Of a DNA stretch of 47,325 nucleotides, positions 8,651 through 18,489 are shown piece by piece. A program made the position numbers and the translations under genes. Positions within the stretch are counted from its first letter, which is position 1; every line of letters starts with the position of its first letter. The stretch comes from Faunimonas pinastri (GTDB taxonomy: Bacteria > Pseudomonadota > Alphaproteobacteria > Rhizobiales > Afifellaceae). The notes beneath the pieces were generated by a model. It worked only from the letters and a program-made list of their open reading frames with translations. It had not been told where the DNA came from and searched no databases. The DNA is taken from NCBI RefSeq assembly GCF_900110915.1, contig NZ_FOFG01000019.1:1-47325 (forward strand). The letters are read 5' to 3'.

Positions 8651-9322
8651 ATGAACCGCTTGCTTGCCTCAGTTGTTATCGGGCTCGCTGCTTTCCAGAT
8701 GGTTCACCCCGCCTTCGCGCAATCCACGGCTCCGGCCGCCGCGTCGGCGAAGCAGAACTTTCCCGATCCTGCCAAGGTTGATCCCGCCAAGCTCGAACTG
8801 GCCAAGCAGCTCATCAAGCTGAACGGCTCCAGCCGCGAGTTCGACGTGATCCTGCCGAACATCGCCGATCAGGCGAAGACCACCTTCATCCGCGCCAATC
8901 CGCAGATGCAGCTCGGCATCATCGATGTCGTCGACAAGATCGCGCTCTCCATGGTGGACCGTCGCGCGGAACTCGACGACCGTCTCGCGGCCGTGTGGGC
9001 GCAGTCCTTCGATCAGGACGAGCTGCAGAAGCTGGTGGACTTTTACCAGTCGCCGCTCGGCAAGAAATTCTCCGACGCGCAGCCTAACGTGATCGGCACC
9101 CAGGTCCGCGTTGCCCAGCTCTGGGCCCAGCAGATCAGCGAAGACATGACCAAGCAGATCGCGGCGCAGCTGAAGACCGCGGTCGCCAGCGAGGCCAAGC
9201 AGCTTGAGGGGGCGCAGCCGTCCTTCGCGCCTGACGCGGACACCGATGCCTCGGCCAGCGCGCCGGTCGAAGCTCCGGCTGCCAAGCCGGCTCGCAAGCC
9301 TGCCGCCAAGCCGGCGAAGTAA
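8651..9322 (+). CDS. DUF2059 domain protein, exported
   Basis: A 223-residue protein of unknown function. A signal peptide (residues 1-23, cleavage near AFAQS) sends it to the periplasm. The body, residues about 48-180, is the DUF2059 helical domain (KLELAKQLIKLNG, then DELQKLVDFYQSPLGKKFSD). The last 30 residues are a low-complexity Ala/Pro/Lys tail ending AAKPARKPAAKPAK, which may bind anionic surfaces or peptidoglycan. AGGAG lies ahead of the ATG. It sits between rpiA and gor, the usual place in Rhizobiales, so it may be co-transcribed with gor, which starts immediately after its stop. Confidence 0.88.
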   Translation: MNRLLASVVIGLAAFQMVHPAFAQSTAPAAASAKQNFPDPAKVDPAKLELAKQLIKLNGSSREFDVILPNIADQAKTTFIRANPQMQLGIIDVVDKIALSMVDRRAELDDRLAAVWAQSFDQDELQKLVDFYQSPLGKKFSDAQPNVIGTQVRVAQLWAQQISEDMTKQIAAQLKTAVASEAKQLEGAQPSFAPDADTDASASAPVEAPAAKPARKPAAKPAK

Positions 9323-9328
9323 TTGTCG

Positions 9329-10723
9329 ATGGGTGCCTACGACTACGATCTCTTCGTCATTGGCGCGGGCTCCGGTGGCGTTCGCGCCGCTCGCAAGGCG
9401 GCCGAAACCGGCGCTCGCGTCGCAATTGCTGAATCGGATCGGGTCGGGGGCACCTGCGTCATCCGGGGCTGCGTTCCGAAGAAGCTTATGGTCTTCGCCT
9501 CGCAGTTCTCCGAAGCCTTTCAGGATGCGGTCGGCTTCGGCTGGTCGGAAACGTCGCCGAGCTTCGACTGGGCGACGCTGATTGCAAACAAGGATGCGGA
9601 GATCGCCCGGCTCGAGGGCATCTACCGCTCCAACCTCGCCAAGGCGGGGACCGAGCTGATGGAGAGTCGCGCCCGGGTCGTCGGGCCGCACAAGGTGCTG
9701 ATCGAGGCCGAGGACCGCGTCGTCACCGCCGAGCGCATCCTTGTCGCCACGGGCGGGCGGGCCAATCCGCACGCCGCGCTGGACGGGCACGAGCTCTGCA
9801 TCACCTCCAACGAGGCCTTTCATCTCGAGCGCCTGCCGCAAAGCGTTGTCATTGTCGGCGGCGGCTATATAGCGCTTGAGTTCGCGGGGATCTTCAACGG
9901 GCTCGGCGTGGACACGACCGTTGTCTATCGCGGCAAGGAAGTGCTTTCCCGCTTCGACACCGACCTTCGCCGCATGCTGCATGCGGAGATCATCAACAAG
10001 GGCGGCAAGATCGTCTGCCAGGAAGTCCTGCACAGGGTTTCCAGACGGGCCGACGGCCGGCTCGACGTGGAGCTCGGCAGCGGGTCGCTGATGCAGGCCG
10101 ACCATGTGATGCTTGCCGTGGGCCGCGATCCGAATTCCGAGGGCCTCGGCCTGGAGGAGGCCGGCGTCAAACTCGACAAGCGCGGCGCGGTCGTCGTCGA
10201 CGAGTATTCCAGGACGACGTCCGACCATGTTTGGGCGATCGGTGACGTCACCGACCGCGTGCAGCTGACGCCGGTCGCGATCCACGAGGCCATGTGCTTC
10301 GTGGACACGGTGTTCCGCAACAAGCCGACCAAGCCCGATTACCGGATGATCCCGACGGCCGTCTTTTCGCAGCCGGAGATCGGCACAGTGGGGCTGACGG
10401 AAGACGAGGCGCGGGCGAAACACGCCAATCTCGACATCTACAAGACCGCGTTCCGGCCGATGAAGAGCACGCTGGCGAAGCGCTCCGATCGCATGCTCTT
10501 CAAGCTGATCGTGGACGCCGACAGCGGAACGGTCGTGGGCGCCCATGCCCTCGGGCCGGGCTCCGGCGAAATGGCGCAGCTCCTCGGCATTTCGCTCAGG
10601 ATGGGCGCGACCATGGACGACTTCAACGAGACCATGGCGGTGCACCCGACCGCTGCGGAAGAGCTGGTGACCTTCAGCGGCCCGACGCTCCGCATCCGCG
10701 ACAGCCAGGAGCTGGCCGCCTGA
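9329..10723 (+). CDS. gor: Glutathione-disulfide reductase
   Basis: Reduces oxidised glutathione with NADPH and FAD. The 464-residue protein (ATG at 9329) has the FAD-binding GAGSGG at 12-17, the redox pair C43 and C48 in GGTCVIRGCVPKK, the NADPH-binding VGGGYIALEF, the second FAD motif WAIGDVTD and the C-terminal HPTAAEE with the catalytic His-Glu pair. Together these separate it from lipoamide dehydrogenase. A TTG at 9323 directly after the preceding stop would add two residues; ATG is preferred. It is spaced so tightly after the DUF2059 gene that the two are surely co-transcribed. Confidence 0.95.
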   Translation: MGAYDYDLFVIGAGSGGVRAARKAAETGARVAIAESDRVGGTCVIRGCVPKKLMVFASQFSEAFQDAVGFGWSETSPSFDWATLIANKDAEIARLEGIYRSNLAKAGTELMESRARVVGPHKVLIEAEDRVVTAERILVATGGRANPHAALDGHELCITSNEAFHLERLPQSVVIVGGGYIALEFAGIFNGLGVDTTVVYRGKEVLSRFDTDLRRMLHAEIINKGGKIVCQEVLHRVSRRADGRLDVELGSGSLMQADHVMLAVGRDPNSEGLGLEEAGVKLDKRGAVVVDEYSRTTSDHVWAIGDVTDRVQLTPVAIHEAMCFVDTVFRNKPTKPDYRMIPTAVFSQPEIGTVGLTEDEARAKHANLDIYKTAFRPMKSTLAKRSDRMLFKLIVDADSGTVVGAHALGPGSGEMAQLLGISLRMGATMDDFNETMAVHPTAAEELVTFSGPTLRIRDSQELAA

Positions 10724-10857
10724 GGCATCGCATCGTTTCGATGGCGGACGGCGGCCCGAATATCCCCGCTGCTGATAGCATGGACCGAAGGAGCCGGCGG
10801 GTTTGAACCTTAGCCGGCTTCTTGCGTTATCCCTGCTCGGACAGGCAGGAGCGACGG

Positions 10858-11205
10858 ATGCATTCACTGGACCAGATCGAAGAAGGCCTGCGCGCCGGGT
10901 CGGACCGCGTGGCCTCGTTTTCCTTCCATCTCCTGCGCTCCAGCCTGATCGTCGGCGCGGCCTTCGCGATTGCCGCCTGGCATGACCGTCGGCGCGGTGA
11001 ACGGGCGGGAGAGCGGCAAGACGCTTCGGCCGCCAATGCGGCGCTCGATCCCGCCGATCCCGCAGCGTCGTTGCCGCCCGGCACCTACGGGCAGGTGCGG
11101 GCGGCCGGGCCGGAAAGCATGCGCGACGGTGACGTGAAGCGCTGGGACCAGGTGGACGAGGGCTCCGACGAGTCCTTTCCGGCGAGCGATCCGCCCGCTT
11201 ACTGA
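10858..11205 (+). CDS. Small protein of unknown function with C-terminal SFPASDPP motif
   Basis: I cannot assign a function. The 115-residue protein starts at an ATG preceded by AGGAGCG. It has an amphipathic N-terminus, one moderately hydrophobic stretch (residues about 25-42, SSLIVGAAFAIAAW) that could be a single membrane segment, a charged linker and an acidic C-terminus, VDEGSDESFPASDPPAY. That final motif recurs at the ends of many small or otherwise unrelated alphaproteobacterial proteins and appears to be a short functional tag. The gene lies about 135 bases downstream of gor and converges on the dipeptidase gene. Confidence 0.7.
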   Translation: MHSLDQIEEGLRAGSDRVASFSFHLLRSSLIVGAAFAIAAWHDRRRGERAGERQDASAANAALDPADPAASLPPGTYGQVRAAGPESMRDGDVKRWDQVDEGSDESFPASDPPAY

Positions 11206-11218
11206 GTGGGCGGAGGGT

Positions 11219-12295
11219 TCAGGCCGCGAAGGTTCGGTCGAGCGCGGCCAGCCAGTTTTCGTGGCCGATCTTGCGGAGCAGTGCGTCGTCATAGCCGTGG
11301 GCGCGCAGCGCTTCCATCAAGCGGGGCAGCCCGGCGACATCGCCGATCTCGGCGGGAACCAGCGCGCCGTCGAAATCCGAGCCAAGGCCCACGCGGTCTT
11401 CCCCCACATGCTCGATCAGGTGATCGAGATGCTGCGCCATCGTGTCGAGCCCGGTATTGGCGTTCATCGTGCCGTCCGGCCGCAGGAACGACGTGGCGAA
11501 ATTCAGGCCCACCATGCCGTCGCTGTCGCGAATCGCGTCGAGTTGGCGGTCGGTCAGGTTGCGGGCGTGCGGGCACAGCGCGTGGGCGTTGGAATGGGTG
11601 GCGACCAGCGGTGCCTTCGACAGCGCGGCCACGTCCCAGAAGCCCTTCTCGTTGAGATGCGAGAGATCGATCAGGATGCCGAGTTCGTTGCACCGGCGGA
11701 CGAGGTCCTTGCCGGCATCCGTCAGCCCCTCGCCGGTATCGGGCGAGGAGGGGAAGCGGAACGGTACGCCATGGGCAAAGGCGTTGGATCGGCTCCACAC
11801 GAGGCCGAGTGACCGCAGCCCGGCCGCGTGCAGGATATCCAGCATCACGAAGCGCGGGTCGATCGCTTCGGCGCCTTCGATGTGCATCACCGCCGCGACC
11901 GCATCCTCCGACATGGCCGACCGGATCTCCGCCACGGTCCGGCAGATCCTGAAGGCACCGGCGGAGCGACGTTCCAGCCGGATCAGGATGGATGCCATGC
12001 CGAGCGTCGAGGTCTGCGCGTCGCTGAGGCCGAGCAAGGGCGGCAGGGCGAGCTGGTAGCTCGCGCCGCGCATGCTGCGGCTCAGGTCCTCCATCTGGAG
12101 GGGCGGCGGGAAGATCGCGAACATGCCGCCGACGAAGCCGCCCTCGCGGGAGCGAGGCAAGTCGATGTGGCCGCCGCGCGTGCCCTCCAGAAACAGGACT
12201 TCCGGCTCTCCCGTCCCGGTCGCCTCAGCATTGTAGAGCCGGAGCAGAAGGTCGTTATGGCCGTCGAAAACCGGGATCAGGTCGGACTTTGACAT
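11219..12295 (-). CDS. Membrane dipeptidase-like amidohydrolase (peptidase M19)
   Basis: A 358-residue TIM-barrel amidohydrolase of the renal-dipeptidase family, expected to hydrolyse dipeptides (often with D-residues at the C-terminal position). The metal ligands appear in order: DGHNDLL near the N-terminus, the bridging Glu in MHIEGAEAID, His in IDLSHLNEKGFWDV, His in VATHSNAHAL, and the downstream GLGSDFDG block. No signal peptide is visible, so the protein is probably cytoplasmic despite the family name. The ATG at 12295 is preferred; an alternative lies seven codons upstream. It converges with the SFPASDPP small protein gene with only about 13 bases between the stops. Confidence 0.9.
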   Translation of the reverse strand: MSKSDLIPVFDGHNDLLLRLYNAEATGTGEPEVLFLEGTRGGHIDLPRSREGGFVGGMFAIFPPPLQMEDLSRSMRGASYQLALPPLLGLSDAQTSTLGMASILIRLERRSAGAFRICRTVAEIRSAMSEDAVAAVMHIEGAEAIDPRFVMLDILHAAGLRSLGLVWSRSNAFAHGVPFRFPSSPDTGEGLTDAGKDLVRRCNELGILIDLSHLNEKGFWDVAALSKAPLVATHSNAHALCPHARNLTDRQLDAIRDSDGMVGLNFATSFLRPDGTMNANTGLDTMAQHLDHLIEHVGEDRVGLGSDFDGALVPAEIGDVAGLPRLMEALRAHGYDDALLRKIGHENWLAALDRTFAA

Positions 12296-12379
12296 GGGGC
12301 ATTGCTTTCCGCTCACGGTGAGATCGACAGGCGGACGCGAACCGGCTGCAGTCGAAACCGTGAGAGCGTTGACGGGGAA

Positions 12380-12408
12380 GACCCCTGGGGGTCATGAGAA
12401 GCTCATGA
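12380..12408 (+). promoter_or_regulatory. Two overlapping hairpins in the leader of the TerC-family gene
   Basis: GACCC/GGGTC (12380-12393) and TCATGAG/CTCATGA (12392-12408, three-base loop) are adjacent, about 120 bases before the start of the TerC-family gene. Members of this family are often controlled by manganese-sensing yybP-ykoY riboswitches, but I could not find that consensus, so only the secondary structure is claimed. Confidence 0.3.
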
Positions 12409-12529
12409 TCTGGAAACCGGCCAGCCAAATCAACCCACGTCTTTGTCGCTTCCCGCGGTCATTTTCGCCGGCGACCGACGAATGGCTCACGTTCCCCCCG
12501 GCTCCCGACAGCGGGAGCGGGGCGAGACG

Positions 12530-13144
12530 ATGACAGGGGCCCCTTTGGTCACCGATCTGTTCGCTCTCGTTCAGGTCATCTTCCTCGATCTCGTGCTGGC
12601 CGGCGACAATGCGGTCGTGGTCGGCCTCGCGGTCGCCGGCCTGCCGGGCGATACGAGACGCAAGATCGTGGTGGCCGGCATCGCGCTTGCCGTGATGCTG
12701 AGGATCGGCCTGGCGCTGGTCGCCGCGAAATTGCTGACGATCGTGGGGGTCGGCTTCGCCGGCGGCCTGCTGCTTCTCTGGGTCTGCTGGAAGCTCCTCC
12801 GCGAGGTGCTGGCGTCAGGTGGCTCCGGGGGCGGCGAGACCGAAAGCGCTGCGAAGCCGAAGAGCGGCGGTCAGGCGCTGATGCAGATCGTGATGGCCGA
12901 TCTTTCCATGTCGTTGGACAACGTGCTGGCTGTGGCCGGAGCGGCGCGCGAGCATCCGACGATCCTGGCGGCAGGTCTCGCGGTTTCGGTGGTGCTGATG
13001 GGTGGCGCGGCGACGGTGATCGCGCGGGTCCTGGATCGCTGGCGCTGGCTCAGCTGGGCCGGCATCCTCATCGTCTTCGTCGTGGCGCTGAGAATGATCT
13101 GGACCGGCGGCGTGGAGATCGGCGACGCCATGGACTGGATCTGA
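12530..13144 (+). CDS. TerC/YjbE-family integral membrane protein
   Basis: A 204-residue inner-membrane protein with about six to seven hydrophobic segments. The signature acidic motifs are repeated in both halves: FLDLVLAGDNAVVVGLAV (residues about 15-33) and MADLSMSLDNVLAVAGAA (about 123-140), each with the Asp-Asn pair typical of TerC proteins, which are linked to metal (manganese) efflux and pH or tellurite tolerance. Between them is a cytoplasmic Gly/Ser/Lys-rich loop. The ATG follows GGGAGCGGGGCGAG. The gene converges on glnA across a shared bidirectional terminator. The ion moved is inferred from the family. Confidence 0.85.
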   Translation: MTGAPLVTDLFALVQVIFLDLVLAGDNAVVVGLAVAGLPGDTRRKIVVAGIALAVMLRIGLALVAAKLLTIVGVGFAGGLLLLWVCWKLLREVLASGGSGGGETESAAKPKSGGQALMQIVMADLSMSLDNVLAVAGAAREHPTILAAGLAVSVVLMGGAATVIARVLDRWRWLSWAGILIVFVVALRMIWTGGVEIGDAMDWI

Positions 13145-13162
13145 GCGGACCCCGAAAAAGAC

Positions 13163-13187
13163 AAAGGCCGCGAACATCGCGGCCTTT
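13163..13187. terminator. Bidirectional terminator between the TerC gene and glnA
   Basis: A perfect 10-bp stem AAAGGCCGCG/CGCGGCCTTT with loop AACAT. A/T ends on both sides suit termination in both directions between convergent genes. Confidence 0.85.
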
Positions 13188-13209
13188 GCTGGTGTTCTGA
13201 CCGGAAGGA

Positions 13210-14619
13210 TCAGACCGAGTAGTACATGTCGAACTCGATCGGATGCGGCGCCATTTCGTAGCGCATGTTCTCCGTCATCTTGAGCTCGATGTAGGCGTCG
13301 ATCTGGTCGTCGTCGAACACGCCGCCGGCCTTCAGGTAGTCGCGGTCGGCGCTGAGGCTTTCCAGGGCTTCGCGGAGCGAGCCGCAGACCGTCGGGATCT
13401 GCTTCAGCTCTTCCGGCGGCAGGTCGTACAGATCCTTGTCCATGGCGTCGCCGGGATGGATCTTGTTCTTGATGCCGTCGAGGCCGGCCATCAGCATCGC
13501 GGTGAAGGCGAGGTACGGATTGGCCGTCGGATCCGGGAAGCGGACTTCCAGGCGCTTGCCCTTGGGCGAGTTGGTGAAGGGGATACGGCAGGAAGCCGAA
13601 CGGTTGCGCGCGGAATAGGCGAGCAGGACCGGAGCCTCGTAGCCCGGGACCAGACGCTTGTAGGAGTTGGTCGACGGGTTGGTGAAGGCGTTCAGCGACT
13701 TGGCGTGCTTCAGGATGCCGCCGATGTAGAACAGGCACTCTTCCGAGAGGTCCGCATAGCGGTTGCCGGCGAAGAGCGGCTTGCCGTCCTTCCAGATCGA
13801 CTGGTGCACGTGCATGCCCGAGCCGTTGTCGCCGAAGACCGGCTTCGGCATGAAGGTCGCCGTCTTGCCGTAGGAATGCGCGGTCTGATGGATGCAGTAC
13901 TTGTAGATCTGCAGCGCGTCGGCGGACTTGATCAGCGTGTCGAACTTGATGCCGAGCTCGTGCTGGGCGGAAGCCACCTCGTGGTGGTGCTTCTCCACCT
14001 GCACGCCCATCTCCTTCATGTACATGAGCATGTCGGAGCGCAGGTCCTGCGCGGAATCGATCGGCGGGACGGGGAAGTAGCCGCCCTTGGTGCGGACGCG
14101 GTGGCCGAGATTGCCGCCTTCGTATTCGGCGTCCATGTTGGTCGGCAGTTCGACGGCGTCGAGCTTGAAGCCGGTGTTGTAGGGCTCGGACGAGAAGCGG
14201 ACGTCATCGAAGATGAAGAACTCGGCTTCCGGGCCGAAATAGACGGCGTCGCCGATACCGGTCGACTGCATGTAGGCGAGGGCCTTCTTGGCCGTCGTGC
14301 GCGGGTCGCGGTTGTAGGGCTCGCCGCTGACCGGATCCAGGATATCGCAGAAGATCGCGACGGTCGGCTGGGCGAAGAAGGGGTCGATGACAGCGGTCTC
14401 GGGATCCAGCATGAGGGTCATGTCGGATTCGTTGATGGCCTTCCAGCCCGCGATCGAGGAGCCGTCGAACATGACGCCTTCGGCGAACATTTCTTCATCG
14501 ACGAGATCGACGTCCATCGTGACGTGCTGCACCTTGCCGCGCGGGTCGGTGAAGCGCAGGTCGACGTATTTGACGTCGTTGTCCTTGATCATCTTGAGGA
14601 CTTCGGAAGCGTTGCTCAT
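13210..14619 (-). CDS. glnA: Type I glutamine synthetase
   Basis: Makes glutamine from glutamate, ammonia and ATP; the main ammonium-assimilation enzyme. The 469-residue length is typical of dodecameric GSI-beta. Visible are FDGSSIAGW, the metal-ligand segment [11 protein letters not shown], the ATP-binding [16 protein letters not shown], the [10 protein letters not shown] arginine region and the adenylylation site DLYDLPPEE (the Tyr modified by GlnE). The protein ends FDMYYSV as usual. It lies 71 bases downstream of glnB on the same strand, so glnB-glnA is an operon under the glnB promoter, possibly with its own promoter in the gap. Confidence 0.98.
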   Translation of the reverse strand: MSNASEVLKMIKDNDVKYVDLRFTDPRGKVQHVTMDVDLVDEEMFAEGVMFDGSSIAGWKAINESDMTLMLDPETAVIDPFFAQPTVAIFCDILDPVSGEPYNRDPRTTAKKALAYMQSTGIGDAVYFGPEAEFFIFDDVRFSSEPYNTGFKLDAVELPTNMDAEYEGGNLGHRVRTKGGYFPVPPIDSAQDLRSDMLMYMKEMGVQVEKHHHEVASAQHELGIKFDTLIKSADALQIYKYCIHQTAHSYGKTATFMPKPVFGDNGSGMHVHQSIWKDGKPLFAGNRYADLSEECLFYIGGILKHAKSLNAFTNPSTNSYKRLVPGYEAPVLLAYSARNRSASCRIPFTNSPKGKRLEVRFPDPTANPYLAFTAMLMAGLDGIKNKIHPGDAMDKDLYDLPPEELKQIPTVCGSLREALESLSADRDYLKAGGVFDDDQIDAYIELKMTENMRYEMAPHPIEFDMYYSV

Positions 14620-14690
14620 TTTTACCCCTTAGTGGTCCCTCGTGAGGGTTCGTTTCCCGGCGTTGAGGGCCGGGGATTGGTGCGGGCGCC

Positions 14691-15140
<450 letters not shown>

Positions 15141-15207
15141 TTAGAGCGACGCAACGTTTCGCGGAAGCTCACATAATGAGCAAGTGCACAGAAAACGGGC
15201 TATTTTG

Positions 15208-16713
15208 ATGCTGGAGATTCTCGCGCCCACGGAAATGTCCCGGGTCGACCGCCTGGCCGGGGAAGCCGGCGTGGAAAGTTACCGCCTGATGCTGAACGCC
15301 GGTCAGGCAGTCGCGGAACAGGCGATGGAGATGGCGGACGAAGGCGCAACGGTGGTCGTGCTGGCGGGGCCCGGCAACAATGGCGGGGACGGGTTCGTGG
15401 CGGCGCAGCGGCTCGCGGGTGCGGGGTTCCGCGTGCGCGTGCTGCTTCTCGGGGCGCTTGCGAAGCTGAGCGGCGACGCCGCCAAGGCCGCTGCCGGTTA
15501 CGCGGGCGAGGTCGGAGAACTGGCGGCGAACCCGGATCTCGACGCCGATCTCATCATCGACGCGCTGTTCGGGGCGGGGCTGTCGCGCGATCTCGATGGC
15601 GACGTGGCTGCCGTGGTGGAAGCCGCGAACGCATGCGGTTGCCCGATCCTCAGCATCGATCTGCCGAGCGGTATCGATGGCGCTACCGGGCAGGTGAGGG
15701 GCGCCGCGATCCGCGCGACGGCCACGGTCACGTTCTTCCGGCTGAAGCCCGCCCATCTCCTGATGCCCGGCCGGGTGCATTGCGGCGAGCTGGCGGTCAC
15801 CGATATCGGCATCCCTTCCGAGGTTCTGGAGAGGATCGGGTCCAGGCTTTTCCACAACAAGCCGGAACTCTGGTCGAAGCATTTCCACGCTCCGGCGCTC
15901 GACGGACACAAATACGATCGCGGCCATGCGGTCGTCGTCGCCGGCGAGGCGAGCAAGACCGGTGCGGCGCGAATGGCGGCGCTGGCGGCTCTGCGCATCG
16001 GGGCGGGGCTCGTGACCGTCGCCTCGCCGAAGGATGCGTTGCCGGTCAACGCGGCGCATCTGACGGCGGTGATGCTGCGGGAAGCGGAAGGGGCGGAAGG
16101 GCTCCGCTCGCTGCTGGAGGACAAGCGACTGAATGCCGTGGCGATCGGGCCCGGATATGGTCACGGCGGGGAAACCGCCGCCGCCGTCGAGGCCTGTCTC
16201 GCTTCCGGTGCGGCCGTCGTTCTCGACGCCGATGCGATCACCGCGTTTCGCAACGATCCCGAGCGGCTCTTCCGCGCAATTCACGGGAGCGTCTCGGGCG
16301 TGGTGCTGACGCCGCATGCCGGCGAGTTCTCGCGCCTCTTCCCGGATCTGGCGGAGGGTGGCGACAAGGTGGCGAAGACCCGCGAGGCAGCAAGGCGTTC
16401 GGGCGCGACCGTGCTTTTGAAGGGCACGGACACGGTGGTGGCGAGCCCCGACGGTCGCGCTTCCATCAGCGACGGCGGCACGCCGTGGCTCGCGACCGCC
16501 GGGACCGGCGACGTTCTGGCCGGCCTGATCACGGGTATCCTGGCGCAGAAGGTGCCCGCCTTCGAGGCGGCCTCGGCTGCGGTCTGGATTCATGCGGCGG
16601 CCGCGCATGCCTTCGGCGCGGGTCTTATCGCGGAGGATCTGCCGGATGTCGTGCCGGCTGTGCTGGAGCAGCTTTTCGGCACGGAGCCCGCCCGCGAGAT
16701 CCGCTGGAAGTAG
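15208..16713 (+). CDS. nnr: Bifunctional NAD(P)H-hydrate epimerase / ADP-dependent dehydratase
   Basis: Repairs hydrated NADH and NADPH. The N-terminal YjeF_N (NnrE) domain, residues about 1-215, shows GPGNNGGDGFVAAQ and the DLPSGIDG segment. The C-terminal carbohydrate-kinase-like NnrD domain, about 225-500, shows GHKYDRGHAVVVAG, the LTPHAGEFSRL block and the GTGDVLAGLITGILAQ anion hole with catalytic Asp. The fusion and the 501-residue length are normal for bacteria. ATG 15208 gives MLEILAPTEM, as in homologues; a GTG at 15184 is possible but less likely. It is divergent from glnB and followed by tRNA-Leu. Confidence 0.93.
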   Translation: MLEILAPTEMSRVDRLAGEAGVESYRLMLNAGQAVAEQAMEMADEGATVVVLAGPGNNGGDGFVAAQRLAGAGFRVRVLLLGALAKLSGDAAKAAAGYAGEVGELAANPDLDADLIIDALFGAGLSRDLDGDVAAVVEAANACGCPILSIDLPSGIDGATGQVRGAAIRATATVTFFRLKPAHLLMPGRVHCGELAVTDIGIPSEVLERIGSRLFHNKPELWSKHFHAPALDGHKYDRGHAVVVAGEASKTGAARMAALAALRIGAGLVTVASPKDALPVNAAHLTAVMLREAEGAEGLRSLLEDKRLNAVAIGPGYGHGGETAAAVEACLASGAAVVLDADAITAFRNDPERLFRAIHGSVSGVVLTPHAGEFSRLFPDLAEGGDKVAKTREAARRSGATVLLKGTDTVVASPDGRASISDGGTPWLATAGTGDVLAGLITGILAQKVPAFEAASAAVWIHAAAAHAFGAGLIAEDLPDVVPAVLEQLFGTEPAREIRWK

Positions 16714-16839
16714 GCCGGCTCGCTGCCGATCGCTTCCCTGTGACCGGCCAGGCGGGGGAAGGGCGGAAGAAGTCTTGCCCCCGTGACGGACATGCTATAG
16801 GAGCGCGGTCTGAATGACGCACGGTTCGTCAGCACGCGC

Positions 16840-16924
16840 GCGGGCGTGGCGGAATTGGTAGACGCAGCAGGTTTAGGTCCTGCCGCCGCAAGGTGTGGGG
16901 GTTCGAGTCCCTCCGCCCGCACCA
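16840..16924 (+). tRNA. tRNA-Leu (anticodon TAG)
   Basis: The acceptor GCGGGCG pairs with CGCCCGC. The anticodon stem GCAGG/CCTGC encloses TTTAGGT. A class II long variable arm (GCCGCAAGGTG region), T arm GGTTCGAGTCC and encoded CCA are present; 85 bases in all. Trigger factor starts about 70 bases downstream. Confidence 0.97.
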
Positions 16925-16996
16925 TGCTGGGGACGGCCGTCACCAGCCGGGACTCCCAGCTGCGCTACGCCGGGACGACAATCAGGAAAGAACGAT

Positions 16997-18430
16997 ATGC
17001 AGGTGAACGAGACGCTCTCCGAAGGGCTGAAGCGCGAATTGAAGGTGACTGTCCCGGCGTCCGAGCTGTCCGATCGGCTCTCGCAGCGTCTGGATGAGCT
17101 TAAGAACCGCGTCCGCATCAACGGCTTCCGTCCGGGCAAGGTGCCGACGGCCCATCTGAAGCGGGTCTACGGCAAGGCCGCCATGGCCGAGATCGTCGAG
17201 AACCTCGTCACCGAAACCTCGCGCGACGTGCTGGCCGGGCGCGGCGAACGCGCCGCCATGCAGCCGCGGGTCGAGATGACCGAGGACGAGGCCGAGGCCA
17301 ACGAGATCCTCGACGGCAACGCCGACCTGATCTTCACGGTCGCCTACGAGATCCTGCCGACCTTCGAAGTCTCCGACTTCAAGGACATCAAGATCGAGCG
17401 TCCGATCGCCGAAATCGGCGATGAGGAAGTCGAGGAGCGCGTCAAGCGCATCGCCGAGGGCAACCGCGACTACGCCCCGGTCGAGCGCGTCGCCCAGGAC
17501 GGCGACCGCGTGACCATGTCCTATCTCGGCAAGCTCGACGGCGAGCCCTTCGAGGGCGGCGCTGACGAGAACGGCCAGCTCGTGCTTGGCTCCGGCCAGT
17601 TCATCCCCGGCTTCGAGGAAGCTCTCCTCGGTCTGAAGGCGGGCGACGAGAAGACCATCGACGTCACTTTCCCTGAGGAATACGGCGCGGCCCATCTCGC
17701 CGGCAAGCCCGCGACCTTCGACATCGTCGTCAAGGAAGTGGCCGAGCCCACCGATGCCGAGCTCGACGACGAGTTCGCCAAGCGTCTCGGCATCGAGTCG
17801 ATGGAGCGCCTGCGTGCCGCCATCCGCGGCCAGGTCGAGAGCGAATATGGCTTCTCCACCCGTCAGAAGGTGAAGCGTCAGCTTCTCGACGCGCTTGACG
17901 AGCGTCACAGCTTCGACCTGCCGGCCAACCTCGTCGAGCAGGAGTTCACGAACATCTGGCAGCAGGTGATGCACGACGTGGAGCATCACGGCCGTTCCTT
18001 CGAGAGCGAAGGCACCACGGAAGAGGCGGCTCGCGACGAATATCGCAAGATCGCCGAGCGCCGCGTCCGCCTCGGTCTCGTGCTCTCCCGCATCGGCGAA
18101 GACGCCCAGGTGCAGGTGAGCGAGGAAGAACTGCAGCGCGCCCTCTATGACCAGGTCCGCCGCTATCCCGGCCAGGAGCAGCAGGTCTTCAACTTCTACA
18201 AGAGCAACCCGGATGCCCTGCAGGGCCTGCGCGCGCCGATCTTCGAGGAAAAGGTCGTCGACCACATCCTCGGCCAGGTCGACGTGACGGACAAGACGGT
18301 CTCCAAGGAAGAGCTGCTTGCGGAAGACGAGGAGGAGGATTTCGATCATCCCCACGTCCATCACCATGACCATGGCAGCCATGACCACGAGGGTCACGAC
18401 CACCACGACCACGACGACCACAATCATTGA
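16997..18430 (+). CDS. tig: Trigger factor with a histidine-rich C-terminal tail
   Basis: Ribosome-bound chaperone and peptidyl-prolyl isomerase for nascent chains. The N-terminal ribosome-binding domain contains GFRPGKVP (residues about 45-52), the FKBP-type domain (about 160-245) contains [20 protein letters not shown], and the rest is the helical C-terminal chaperone domain. ATG 16997 gives the usual [14 protein letters not shown]; open frame before it runs into the tRNA. The length of 477 is slightly above normal because of an unusual tail, residues 451-477, in which 14 of 27 residues are His and 6 are Asp. Such a tail should bind Ni, Zn or Cu, as in SlyD or HypB. It is followed by two hairpins and clpP. 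Confidence 0.96.
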   Translation: MQVNETLSEGLKRELKVTVPASELSDRLSQRLDELKNRVRINGFRPGKVPTAHLKRVYGKAAMAEIVENLVTETSRDVLAGRGERAAMQPRVEMTEDEAEANEILDGNADLIFTVAYEILPTFEVSDFKDIKIERPIAEIGDEEVEERVKRIAEGNRDYAPVERVAQDGDRVTMSYLGKLDGEPFEGGADENGQLVLGSGQFIPGFEEALLGLKAGDEKTIDVTFPEEYGAAHLAGKPATFDIVVKEVAEPTDAELDDEFAKRLGIESMERLRAAIRGQVESEYGFSTRQKVKRQLLDALDERHSFDLPANLVEQEFTNIWQQVMHDVEHHGRSFESEGTTEEAARDEYRKIAERRVRLGLVLSRIGEDAQVQVSEEELQRALYDQVRRYPGQEQQVFNFYKSNPDALQGLRAPIFEEKVVDHILGQVDVTDKTVSKEELLAEDEEEDFDHPHVHHHDHGSHDHEGHDHHDHDDHNH

Positions 18431-18436
18431 TCTGCC

Positions 18437-18463
18437 GAAGCCCGTTGCCAAACGGCGGGCTTC
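18437..18463 (+). terminator. Hairpin after tig
   Basis: GAAGCCCG/CGGGCTTC stem right after the tig stop, followed by no strong T tract. It is probably a weak terminator or 3' end stabiliser. Confidence 0.45.
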
Positions 18464-18489
18464 GCGGTCGCGATTGCACCGAATTCCTG

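Noticed and set aside
8669-10867. A 732-codon minus-strand frame opposite the DUF2059 gene and gor
   Set aside because: Both plus-strand genes have clear domains, motifs and ribosome-binding sites. The minus frame has none.
12317-12529. yybP-ykoY manganese riboswitch upstream of the TerC-family gene
   Set aside because: The conserved aptamer segments (GGGGAGUAG and UCAACAUACUC types) are absent. Only generic hairpins are visible, so it is kept as a finding and not called a riboswitch.
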